Origin: a virus
Length of the DNA stretch: 20,970 bases
Strand: one strand, 5' to 3'
Virus record (IMG/VR): IMGVR_UViG_3300010354_000837
Location: 1-20,970 of that record
Shown: piece by piece, positions 1 to 5,636 of the stretch
Layout: each line of letters starts with the position of its first letter
Numbering within the stretch: position 1 is the stretch's first letter
Position numbers and translations under genes: made by a program
The notes under the pieces: generated by a model
Databases searched by the model: none
What the model saw: the letters and a program-made list of their open reading frames with translations, nothing else
Told to the model about the DNA's origin: nothing

Positions 1-513
1 CAGCGGATCTTGCCCTGATGCTGAATTATTAAACTTGTCACGCGCACTAGACGTACCAACTAAGAGGCGCCCACTTGAGTCAATTTGAGCCCGCTGTGTG
101 TCATTTGTCGCAAATACAAGCGGGTATGCGCCTTGAGACCACAGCACCCTGGCATAGTTGCCTGCGCTCAGCGATCCTCCGGTGCTGTTGTCAATCCCAA
201 GATAAAAGTTTCCTGAGTTATTTTCAAAATGATGGAAGGCTGCGCCCGTTGAGGAATCTTTTACGCGGATTCGCGGAGCACTCCCAAGTAGATCTAGCAA
301 ATAGCTGGGCGTAGTATTGCCAATCCCTACTCGATTATTCGAAGCGTCAACGTAAAAAGTGCCGCTATCTATATTTACATTCCCAGAACTATCGCTAACG
401 ATTACCTCGCCGCCAGTTGTCGTAGGGAGAGTGATGGTGTTATTACCTGCAGCGTTAGCAGCCCGGAGTTCGGTAAAACCGCTAGTTGCGCCCGTTAAAC
501 GAATCCTACCCAT
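1..513 (-). CDS. Tail fibre-like protein, N-terminal part (gene runs off the left edge)
   Basis: 171 codons are open from an ATG at 511-513 to the window edge, so the C-terminal part is missing. The protein begins MGRIRLTGATSGFTEL and continues with NTITLPTTTGGEVIVSD, then VDASNNRVGIGNTTP. The last phrase, a 'DxSNNRVGIGTTxP' motif, is common in phage tail fibre and appendage proteins, where it precedes receptor-binding or chaperone domains. Later comes a beta-rich stretch ending with DSSGRLLVG. The start is supported by a GGAG box ten bases upstream; an in-frame TTG lies two codons earlier. The upstream gap 514-610 holds a good -10 sequence, so this gene may have its own promoter. Its role in host recognition is inferred from the motif family and from the neighbouring fibre genes. 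The family is fairly secure; the exact position in the particle is not. Confidence 0.75.
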   Translation of the reverse strand, partial: MGRIRLTGATSGFTELRAANAAGNNTITLPTTTGGEVIVSDSSGNVNIDSGTFYVDASNNRVGIGNTTPSYLLDLLGSAPRIRVKDSSTGAAFHHFENNSGNFYLGIDNSTGGSLSAGNYARVLWSQGAYPLVFATNDTQRAQIDSSGRLLVGTSSARDKFNNSASGQDPL

Positions 514-558
514 GATCAATAAACTCCGTTTTAGGGCCGAATGAGTTCGCTAAAGGTC

Positions 559-587
559 ATTATAAAATACGCAACTCACGAATTAAA
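559..587 (-). promoter_or_regulatory. Possible sigma-70-type promoter for the left-edge fibre gene
   Basis: On the minus strand TATAAT (564 down to 559) is a perfect -10 box. Seventeen bases upstream lies TTTAAT (587 to 582), a poor match to a -35 box. The element sits in the 97-base gap before the fibre gene and is followed by its GGAG ribosome-binding site. This is a sequence match only. Confidence 0.35.
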
Positions 588-610
588 CGATTCCAGTAAA
601 ACAGCCGGAA

Positions 611-1000
611 TCAGATAGGATTACGAACAAAAATAGGCGATTGGATCTCCACATCGACGCTAGTCGTAGAAACACTGCGACCGATGTTAGTTAAGTACGC
701 GCCAGATAAAACTGTACTATTTAATTCAGCGGCCCAGCCGCTGTAAGAAACAAGCTGACCGGAAGTCAAAATAGACAAAAAGCGATAATCGCCGGGTGTC
801 AGCCCAGAAAAACTGGAGTAAACAGCGTCAGATTGTACGCGTACAAGAGAACCGGGCGTGCCGTTGTCGATGGCCACGCCGGCAACCGAGGCTTGAGTGA
901 AATTACCAGCGCTGGCTTTATGCAGAAAACCCGAAGCTGTCACATAAACAGCCTGGCCGGCCGAGATGGATTCGCCAGCTCTAAAACTTGTCGTCGCCAT
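611..1000 (-). CDS. Small virion protein, decoration or head-fibre-like
   Basis: A 129-residue protein beginning MATTSFRAGESISAGQAVYV. The pattern 'GESISAGQAVYVTASGFLHKAS' followed by 'ASVAGVAIDNGTPGSLVRVQ' is typical of small all-beta phage proteins that coat capsids or cap fibres (DUF2190-like architecture); no catalytic motif is visible. An AAGG box five bases before the ATG supports the start. It lies between a tiny basic gene upstream and a tail-fibre gene downstream, in the same direction and with a short gap to the former. I infer a particle role from the fold style and the context. It could equally be a trimeric fibre foot; the sequence alone cannot decide. Confidence 0.6.
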   Translation of the reverse strand: MATTSFRAGESISAGQAVYVTASGFLHKASAGNFTQASVAGVAIDNGTPGSLVRVQSDAVYSSFSGLTPGDYRFLSILTSGQLVSYSGWAAELNSTVLSGAYLTNIGRSVSTTSVDVEIQSPIFVRNPI

Positions 1001-1024
1001 CTCGACCTTATAGATAATTACAGT

Positions 1025-1153
1025 TTAGCCCTTACCCTGGCCGCGATAGCGCTTCTTGCCGCGACGCTTAGGCCGGGACAAAACACTGCACCCAATCGAA
1101 GTGGTTTTGGGCTTGGACTCAATCTTGTTCAAGACGCCTTTAGGTTTAGCCAT
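1025..1153 (-). CDS. Tiny basic protein of 42 residues
   Basis: A short frame from ATG at 1151-1153 to TAA at 1025-1027 encodes MAKPKGVLNKIESKPKTTSI and then a tail of KRRGKKRYRGQGKG. Eleven lysines and five arginines give it a strongly positive charge, as in nucleic-acid-binding or DNA-condensing peptides. It fits exactly into the 178-base gap between two same-strand virion genes, with 24-25 bases on either side, which is the main argument that it is real. No clear Shine-Dalgarno sequence is seen. No family is recognised; binding to DNA or RNA is only inferred from charge. Confidence 0.5.
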   Translation of the reverse strand: MAKPKGVLNKIESKPKTTSIGCSVLSRPKRRGKKRYRGQGKG

Positions 1154-1178
1154 GAGCAGCTAAAAATGCGATCAGAGT

Positions 1179-2036
1179 CTAAGCGGTAATCCAGGAACTG
1201 CCGTTCCAAACCTTAAGTGTATTATCTGCTGTTGAATACCATCCCGCACCCTCAGTAGCGGGGGCGGGTGCGACGGACCCGTAAGCAAAAGATCTTGACG
1301 GTCCGCTCTCGTACCAACCCGATGTCACAGCATCGTAAATAAATAGATTGCCGACAAGCGTATTAAACCAAATAGCGCCATCTCGAGGAGGCGCGTTAAG
1401 ACCGGCTCCAGATGGTGGAAGCTCTCCTTTAAGAACAAAGGCCTCGCTATTGGTCTGGTACCACGCGGGCGAGGATACGCCGTTACCGCTGGCGTACACG
1501 AAAAGTCGCCCCTGATTCGTGTCAAACCAAAGGTCGCCATTCGCGGTAGGCGTCGCCGGATTGCCGGATACAGTCACCCCGCCGCCGGTACGCAGCGCGT
1601 TAAAGCGAGTACCGCCGTCAGAGAGATAAAGACCAGAACCTGCGGTGTAGATAATACCGGAAGCACTAGTGACGCTGGCGTTAACCTCTACGTAACTGCC
1701 GCTATAAGTGATATAAACACCAGAACCGCCAACAATAGCGCTGTTAATAAGAGTGACGTCACCGCTAGTAGTTGTGTAAATACCAGAACCAGCGGCGATA
1801 TTTGCACCTCCGCCGCCCTGGATACCGCTTATAGTAGTGTTAAGATCTTCCAGCGCACGTACAATACCCTCGAAATTCCAAGGGTATCCTACGGCGCACC
1901 TGGAGTAGCTAGTTGTTCCCACGACTCCAGAAATAGTAAGGAAAAGATCGTCGATGACCTCCACGATGCCGCGGAAGTTATGCTCATGTAGAGCGCGATA
2001 TGTACTTCCGTGAGTGGGGCAAGGAGCTAGGGTCAT
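1179..2036 (-). CDS. Repeat-built tail fibre or appendage protein
   Basis: A 285-residue protein assembled from three kinds of repeat. The N-terminal ~70 residues contain a duplicated segment, NFRGIVEVIDDLFLTISGV and then NFEGIVRALEDLNTTISGI. The middle carries GSGIYTTTSG, GSGVYITYSG and GSGLYLSDGG, a pattern known from cyanophage fibres. The C-terminal half has three versions of a G-x-(L/I/G)-W-(F/Y)-(D/N/S)-x(5)-L-(F/K)-(V/I)-(Y/W) module, starting GDLWFDTNQG, GAIWFNTLVG and GAGWYSTADN. Such modules build beta-structured, usually trimeric, fibres. An AGGAGG box lies 19 bases before the ATG, too far to be ideal, and an in-frame stop blocks any earlier start. A related LW module occurs in the fibre-like gene at 9951-10616. 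A fibre role is well supported by family style; the ligand is unknown. Confidence 0.7.
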   Translation of the reverse strand: MTLAPCPTHGSTYRALHEHNFRGIVEVIDDLFLTISGVVGTTSYSRCAVGYPWNFEGIVRALEDLNTTISGIQGGGGANIAAGSGIYTTTSGDVTLINSAIVGGSGVYITYSGSYVEVNASVTSASGIIYTAGSGLYLSDGGTRFNALRTGGGVTVSGNPATPTANGDLWFDTNQGRLFVYASGNGVSSPAWYQTNSEAFVLKGELPPSGAGLNAPPRDGAIWFNTLVGNLFIYDAVTSGWYESGPSRSFAYGSVAPAPATEGAGWYSTADNTLKVWNGSSWITA

Positions 2037-2100
2037 CGAGAAAGTTTACATCTAGCCTCCTAATCTCGATTCTACATCCTGCAAGGACTAAGATCGGATA

Positions 2101-2463
2101 TTAAATTGATTTTACTCCCGGTGTAAGGCGAACTGGTGCGTTTTTCCTATGCCGAGCTGAAACACGTTTAACAGCCGAGATCGAGATATTCAAAATCTCA
2201 GAAACCTTGCGGCAGCTGTGACCTGCGTCCAGCAAGTTACAAACTTCTTTTGCCCTCCAGGTGTTCATACACCGGTTATCGATTCGGCGACGCAGTTCTT
2301 TTAACTGAGTGTCATTAACGCCCGAATGTAAAATTTGGCGGACACGTTCAGCGCTGATTTTAAAGAGGGCGGCCAGTTCACGGTACGACTTGCCCTCCAT
2401 ATACATCTCATAAAGCTGTTGGAATCGATACTCGCGCTGAGCTTCGGTCAGGGTCTCTGACAT
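2101..2463 (-). CDS. Tandem helix-turn-helix protein, sigma region 4-like
   Basis: A 120-residue basic protein with two helix-turn-helix segments. The first, at residues ~25-46, contains YRELAALFKISAERVRQIL, close to the '(L)xELAxxFgvSxERVRQI' signature of sigma-70 region 4. The second, at ~81-104, contains CRKVSEILNISISAVKRV. A linker rich in arginine joins them. The protein lacks sigma region 2, so it cannot be a complete sigma factor; a transcription regulator or sigma appropriator is more likely. It is the first minus-strand gene left of the divergent control region and so could be a late-transcription switch, which is inference from position. No Shine-Dalgarno sequence precedes the ATG. 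The motif GGTAGGATTC lies 28 bases upstream and recurs, as GGTAGGATAC, before the gene at 15605-16039. Confidence 0.75.
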   Translation of the reverse strand: MSETLTEAQREYRFQQLYEMYMEGKSYRELAALFKISAERVRQILHSGVNDTQLKELRRRIDNRCMNTWRAKEVCNLLDAGHSCRKVSEILNISISAVKRVSARHRKNAPVRLTPGVKSI

Positions 2464-2830
2464 TTTAAAAATTTAAGTTGATGTGAATGTGAATCCTACC
2501 CCCTACGTGTGCGCGCGTCAAGGGCAGGGTGCTGAAAACCCTCCTCAGCGAGCTGCCAGGCGGGTATGTTCCATTCTAAAGCACGTCGACGGCACTCAGC
2601 CCAGAATTCGGCATCAGGGCTCTCGTTCGCAGGAGAAGGCAGGTCAGTCAGAGTCGTCACAGGGAACACCTAAGGTGTGTTATGCACAAATATTAACAGA
2701 CAACCTTAAGAATTACCAAAACCACCGGAACCCACGCTGGATTCGTGCTCGACTGACCGGAAAAAAAGTTTTTAGGAGGGTCGGTATAACGTGAATTGCG
2801 TGTCTGCGGAGATTTATAAATATATTTAAA

Positions 2831-2878
2831 ATTAAATTAGGTAATAGTATGCGTACGCGACCGACACCCTAATTAAAT
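2831..2878. repeat. Co-centred interrupted palindrome
   Basis: The central octamer GCGTACGC (2851-2858) is a perfect palindrome. The outer arms AATTAGG (2835-2841) and CCTAATT (2868-2874) are inverted repeats around exactly the same centre (between 2854 and 2855), and three more outer pairs match at 2831-2833 with 2876-2878. A shared centre is what a dimeric operator or a cruciform would show. Confidence 0.5.
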
Positions 2879-2885
2879 AACGTAA

Positions 2886-2901
2886 CTAAGCCGCTAAGCC
2901 G
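2886..2901. repeat. Tandem octamer CTAAGCCG x2
   Basis: CTAAGCCG at 2886-2893 is repeated without a gap at 2894-2901. It lies between the dyad and the first rightward gene and could be an iteron-like or regulator-binding site; two copies are too few to say more. Confidence 0.4.
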
Positions 2902-2978
2902 AGACTCAAGTGCGACAGGCAAGTTGCGTTAAGTAGCCCTCTTAAGAGAAAAAGTAATTAGAAGGGTCAAGGTTAACC

Positions 2979-3680
2979 GTGCTATCCTTGGGTGAACACC
3001 GTGCAACTTGGTGTACGTCTATGTTCAACCCCATACTGGTCTCAGTGCTGGGCTTACTGGTCCAAACGCCGGTTGAGCCCTCCGAAGGCCCAATCTCAAA
3101 GCTCTACACCTTGGACTCATTCCAAGTCGTCGAGCGCGGCGATGTCTCGAGTCTGGACTGCAAATGCGGCCGCCACGAAACCATCCACGTGGCGACAAGC
3201 GACCTAGAACGGTCCCACCCCGTCCTCGGGGTCTACGCCTGTCCGATCTGCCTAGAGGAGCTGCGGGCCGCCCGTAGCCCATCGGATAAGGTCGCCGTCT
3301 GGTTCAAGCAGAATCGGTTGGCCTTGACGCCCGATCAGCACATTTATCTGCCTTGTACCTTTGCCCGTCTTGTCGATTCTACAGATAAGACAATTATGAG
3401 ACCGAGGCGATTCGTGTATGCCAAATTCCACAACGTCGCTCTTTCTGACGCCGATAAAATTCTGACAACCTGCGGAGATCCAGAATGTGTTAATCCGTAT
3501 CACATGATGCTGACCGCAAGCCCAGCTACTAAAGTCACACCTGAAATGCGAGAGGACGTCAAAACATGGGTGGCCCGCAAGATACGAAACAAAACCATTC
3601 AGGAGATGCTGAAATCGAAATACAACAGGGACTTGTCTCTTCGAACGATCACGAATATAAAAAAATCTGTGCTTGCATAA
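2979..3680 (+). CDS. Zinc-cluster protein with HNH-like CVNPYH motif and C-terminal HTH-like tail
   Basis: First gene of the rightward chain, 233 residues from a GTG with an AAGG box six bases upstream; an ATG at 3021 (residue 15) is an alternative start without a ribosome-binding site. A putative zinc ribbon is formed by CKC (C61, C63) and CPIC (C88, C91). A second cluster, TTCGDPECVNPYHMML (C165, C170, H175), matches the C-terminal half of HNH homing endonucleases. The expected first histidine of an HNH site is not clear; H151 in AKFHN is the only candidate. Residues ~195-230 resemble an HTH of the kind found behind phage HNH domains. The first ~300 bases are visibly more GC-rich than the rest. 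The likely role is DNA binding, perhaps regulation; nuclease activity is doubtful. The gene at 4320-4745 shares the same cluster. Confidence 0.65.
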   Translation: MLSLGEHRATWCTSMFNPILVSVLGLLVQTPVEPSEGPISKLYTLDSFQVVERGDVSSLDCKCGRHETIHVATSDLERSHPVLGVYACPICLEELRAARSPSDKVAVWFKQNRLALTPDQHIYLPCTFARLVDSTDKTIMRPRRFVYAKFHNVALSDADKILTTCGDPECVNPYHMMLTASPATKVTPEMREDVKTWVARKIRNKTIQEMLKSKYNRDLSLRTITNIKKSVLA

Positions 3681-3898
3681 GGCATTACGGAGATTTAATC
3701 GGTCTGCTAGCATCAGACCAACCGTTGTCTACAGCAGACCTAATCGGAAATCTCGGAGCTTCTAAACTCAAAATCTTACGAGATTTAAATCGACTCATTA
3801 AGTACGATTTGGTCATCAAAATTTCATTTGAACACCACGTGCTGTATTGCGTCAACGGCCGTTTCAACACTCTGATTAAGCAAATTTTAGAATTATGA
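3566..3898 (+). CDS. Winged-helix-like DNA-binding protein
   Basis: The core, residues ~45-100, reads LLASDQPLSTADLIGNLGAS, then KLKILRDLNRLIKYDLV and a beta-hairpin ISFEHHVLYCVNG. This is the helix-helix-helix-wing order of MarR/ArsR-type winged helices. The longest start (ATG 3566) overlaps the preceding gene by 115 bases but has a GAGGA box nine bases before it. No good ATG, GTG or TTG occurs between there and the domain, so either the long overlap is real or a rare start is used. The TGA stop overlaps the next gene's ATG (ATGA), implying coupled translation. A regulator of the rightward genes or of the host is plausible; no effector site is recognisable. Confidence 0.6.
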   Translation: MGGPQDTKQNHSGDAEIEIQQGLVSSNDHEYKKICACIRHYGDLIGLLASDQPLSTADLIGNLGASKLKILRDLNRLIKYDLVIKISFEHHVLYCVNGRFNTLIKQILEL

Positions 3899-4323
3899 CC
3901 ACTGCTACGCCTATTAAGCCCAGCCTCTGGGACGCTAAATACGTTATCGAGAATCTCCCTGCGTGGATCTACTCCGATAACAAGCAACCTGAATCTATCG
4001 AAGAGTGCAAAGCTAAGATTTCATCTACGGAGTACACAATCCGCGATATCGAGCTTCAAATCGAGATTCGCGAGCTGGAGCTAAAAACTGGAAGCAGTCG
4101 GCACAACAGCAGTTTTGAGTTTGATCGCTGGAAAACGCAAGCTCTGCGGGCGAAACAGACACACCTTTATCTTCTTAACGCCCATAAGTACTGGTTGATG
4201 CTGAACGAAAGCAAAGCAACCGAAACGTCAGAAAAAGATATTCGTAAAACCGTGGAAAAACTCATTGAACTGTTGATCGAAGAGCCTGATGATTTCGTTA
4301 CTCAGCTTGAAAGCCTGCTGTGA
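3895..4323 (+). CDS. Coiled-coil protein of unknown function
   Basis: A 142-residue, mostly helical protein with no recognised family. Residues ~35-65 (AKISSTEYTIRDIELQIEIR and on) and ~110-140 show heptad-like spacing of I, L and E, suggesting two coiled coils and oligomerisation. The N-terminal PSLWDAKYVIENLPAWIY may be a separate short helix. It is tightly embedded in the chain: its ATG overlaps the preceding stop (ATGA) and its TGA overlaps the next gene's GTG (GTGA). That double coupling is strong evidence it is expressed and suggests balanced amounts with its neighbours. Function unknown; a structural or adaptor partner of the flanking DNA-binding proteins is a guess. Confidence 0.65.
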   Translation: MTTATPIKPSLWDAKYVIENLPAWIYSDNKQPESIEECKAKISSTEYTIRDIELQIEIRELELKTGSSRHNSSFEFDRWKTQALRAKQTHLYLLNAHKYWLMLNESKATETSEKDIRKTVEKLIELLIEEPDDFVTQLESLL

Positions 4324-4745
4324 CCTGCATAAAAAATGAGTCTCACAAAAAGACTGATACAGTTTGCCAAGACTGTCTTAAAGAAATTGATCTAGATCCG
4401 GTATTTCCGTGTCTAGATGACATAAAACCTGAATTGAGAGCTGTTCTCACTCAACTGACTCTTCAGAATCAAGACCTTTACGAGTGTTGGAAATCATCGT
4501 TTACGCATTTGAGATTAGAAGGTAAGAGATTAAAAATCGCAAATGTTTACTACGCTTTCTTTAAAGCTGATATCGGTAACAACACTCTGAAACGAACTTG
4601 CGGAACTATCGGATGCGTAAATCCTTATCACCACAGATCACGCTTTGAGGCGTCCGACATAAGACAAAGGGTCAGAAGCGGATTTAACAACAAATTAAAA
4701 TTTGTAGAAGATTTATCTAATGCAGAATGGATGAGACTACCTTAG
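4320..4745 (+). CDS. Second CVNPYH zinc-cluster (HNH-remnant) protein
   Basis: A 141-residue protein starting at a GTG that overlaps the preceding stop. An N-terminal CQDC pair (C16, C19) may form a zinc knuckle. Residues 74-105 read ANVYYAFFKADIGNNTLKRT followed by CGTIGCVNPYHHRS, which aligns with the FVYAKFHNVALSD...TTCGDPECVNPYH segment of the gene at 2979-3680. Where that gene has a possible histidine (KFH), this one has FFK, so the metal-binding half of an HNH fold remains while the general base appears lost. The tail is basic and helical. Together the two look like a diverged paralogous pair, probably DNA-binding rather than cutting. The gene is followed by the 140-base structured interval. 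Confidence 0.6.
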   Translation: MTCIKNESHKKTDTVCQDCLKEIDLDPVFPCLDDIKPELRAVLTQLTLQNQDLYECWKSSFTHLRLEGKRLKIANVYYAFFKADIGNNTLKRTCGTIGCVNPYHHRSRFEASDIRQRVRSGFNNKLKFVEDLSNAEWMRLP

Positions 4746-4885
4746 ACTCAACTCGCTGCGTCTGGTAAGAACGGCCCTTACGCAGTATCTTGGGAGGTAG
4801 TCGTAGTTTTTGTCGTTTCCTACGACTTGTAAACGAACCGCATTGCCGGGTACCCGGTGATGGGGCGGCCTCCCTACCATTTCCC
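4746..4885 (+). promoter_or_regulatory. Structured leader with competing hairpins inside the rightward chain
   Basis: This is the only substantial non-coding gap among otherwise overlapping genes. Hairpin 1 pairs GTAAG/CTTAC (4765-4769 with 4777-4781) extended by CTGC/GCAG across a five-base bulge. Hairpin 2 pairs AGTCGTAG (4799-4806) with CTACGACT (4820-4827). A competing stem pairs TCGTTT (4813-4818) with AAACGA (4831-4836) and cannot form together with hairpin 2. CCGGGTACCCGG (4846-4857) is a perfect palindrome. GGGAGG (4792-4797) can pair with CCTCCC (4869-4874), close to the next ATG, which has no Shine-Dalgarno sequence. An attenuator, cis-acting RNA switch or protein-binding leader is possible; no known riboswitch class is recognised. 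Confidence 0.45.
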
Positions 4886-5221
4886 ATGACTCTCGACATC
4901 ACAAAAGATCTTAAAAAACTGATTGAAGTCCTCACCAACATCGACACCAGTCTTCAAATTATTTCAAATGCAAAAGCAAACAAGGTCACCACGGCGTTTG
5001 TTAGTAAAAAAGCTATTGCTTCGAGGCTCAACGTCGCTCCTGTGGTTATCGATAAACTTATTCATACTGGCATTGCGAGCGGCGGTACTGCTGGTTTGGT
5101 TGAAGGCCGTCATTACTGCAAGCTTGACCCGGCGGAAACCAATACCTCCGCATTCCTCTTTGATGCGACTAAAGTCTTGGAATCAGCGTGGCAGAACTTC
5201 ACCAACTATCAAAATGGCTAA
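4886..5221 (+). CDS. Excisionase-like helix-turn-helix protein
   Basis: 111 residues from ATG 4886. An upstream in-frame start at 4790 would add 32 residues that look like translated leader, so it is rejected. Residues ~38-80 contain FVSKKAIASRLNVAPVVIDK, then LIHTGI and a turn leading to EGRHYCKLDP. That is the order of a MerR/excisionase-type HTH followed by a 'GRHYxxL' wing, used by phage regulators and architectural proteins. The N-terminal ~30 residues are helical and may dimerise. The stop overlaps the following ATG (ATGGCTAA), implying coupled translation. The structured leader in front suggests this gene and those after it are separately controlled. The DNA-binding role is inferred from the motif; the target is unknown. 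Confidence 0.6.
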   Translation: MTLDITKDLKKLIEVLTNIDTSLQIISNAKANKVTTAFVSKKAIASRLNVAPVVIDKLIHTGIASGGTAGLVEGRHYCKLDPAETNTSAFLFDATKVLESAWQNFTNYQNG

Positions 5222-5636
5222 CTCCAAAGAACGCGACAAACTTGCTAAAGATCTGTTCGGTAAGTCAGAAGTAAAGAACCGTATCGGTCTTAATACGGCC
5301 AAAATGATAACAGGGGACATCGTGACCCTGTACCAAGAATTTCGGAAGGCATCCGGCGCAGGAGCTCTGTGCTTCAATCCCGCTAAGCCAGATCAAAGCG
5401 TGTACATGACAGTAGCGGACTTAAAAACGGATATGGCGTTAGCAGAAGAAATGTGTGACGCGGATACAGCAAAGTTTTTATCGGAAGCTATCGGTCTTGT
5501 TCAGAAAGTAGGGAGTAAAGAGGATAAAGCTTTGGTCCTCTTAGCCTCTCGATACGGGATAAGTGCCCACGTGATCGATTTAGACGAAGCAAATTCTCGA
5601 CTCGACGGGATCGCTGATGCCGCAAGTCGCGACTGA
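5214..5636 (+). CDS. Unknown soluble protein of 140 residues
   Basis: Starts at ATG 5214, overlapping the previous stop by eight bases, and runs 20 bases into the next gene. The sequence, MANSKERDKLAKDLFGKSEV and onward, is mixed helical with no transmembrane segment, signal peptide or cysteine cluster. FRKASGAGALCFNPAKPDQS and VYMTVADLKTDMALAEEMCD look like parts of a compact globular fold. I do not recognise a family. Its position between an HTH protein and a methyltransferase-like protein suggests a partner in the same early function, but that is only context. An alternative longer start at 4923 lies in the shadow of the preceding gene and is not used. Confidence 0.55.
   Translation: MANSKERDKLAKDLFGKSEVKNRIGLNTAKMITGDIVTLYQEFRKASGAGALCFNPAKPDQSVYMTVADLKTDMALAEEMCDADTAKFLSEAIGLVQKVGSKEDKALVLLASRYGISAHVIDLDEANSRLDGIADAASRD

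Larger units (their letters stand above)
2464..2978. promoter_or_regulatory. Divergent control region between leftward and rightward gene blocks
   Basis: 515 bases separate the minus-strand HTH gene from the first plus-strand gene. The left part holds the GGTAGGATTC decamer (minus strand, 2491-2500). The right part (2800-2980) is AT-rich and carries an exact TATAAATA (2815-2822), a co-centred dyad (2831-2878), a tandem octamer (2886-2901) and two similar blocks ending in GTG (2760-2793 and 2948-2981). A frame at 2483-2794 is open but has an unnatural composition and is not called. I expect the promoters for both directions, and possibly a replication element, to be here. I could not place a convincing -35/-10 pair. 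Confidence 0.5.

Noticed and set aside
2483-2794. Open frame of 103 codons on the plus strand in the control region
   Set aside because: Composition is R/Q/N/S-heavy without a hydrophobic core, there is no ribosome-binding site, and the region shows regulatory rather than coding features. It could still be a very divergent gene.
2464-2978. Possible tRNA or other RNA gene in the control region
   Set aside because: No acceptor, D, anticodon and T arms could be assembled, and no TTCGA-type T-loop is in place.
3252-3713. 153-codon minus-strand frame opposite the first early gene
   Set aside because: The sense frame has zinc-cluster motifs and coupled neighbours; the antisense product shows no fold-like pattern.
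4790-4885. Upstream extension of the gene at 4886
   Set aside because: The added residues translate a hairpin-rich leader and do not resemble a protein domain; no ribosome-binding site supports the earlier start.
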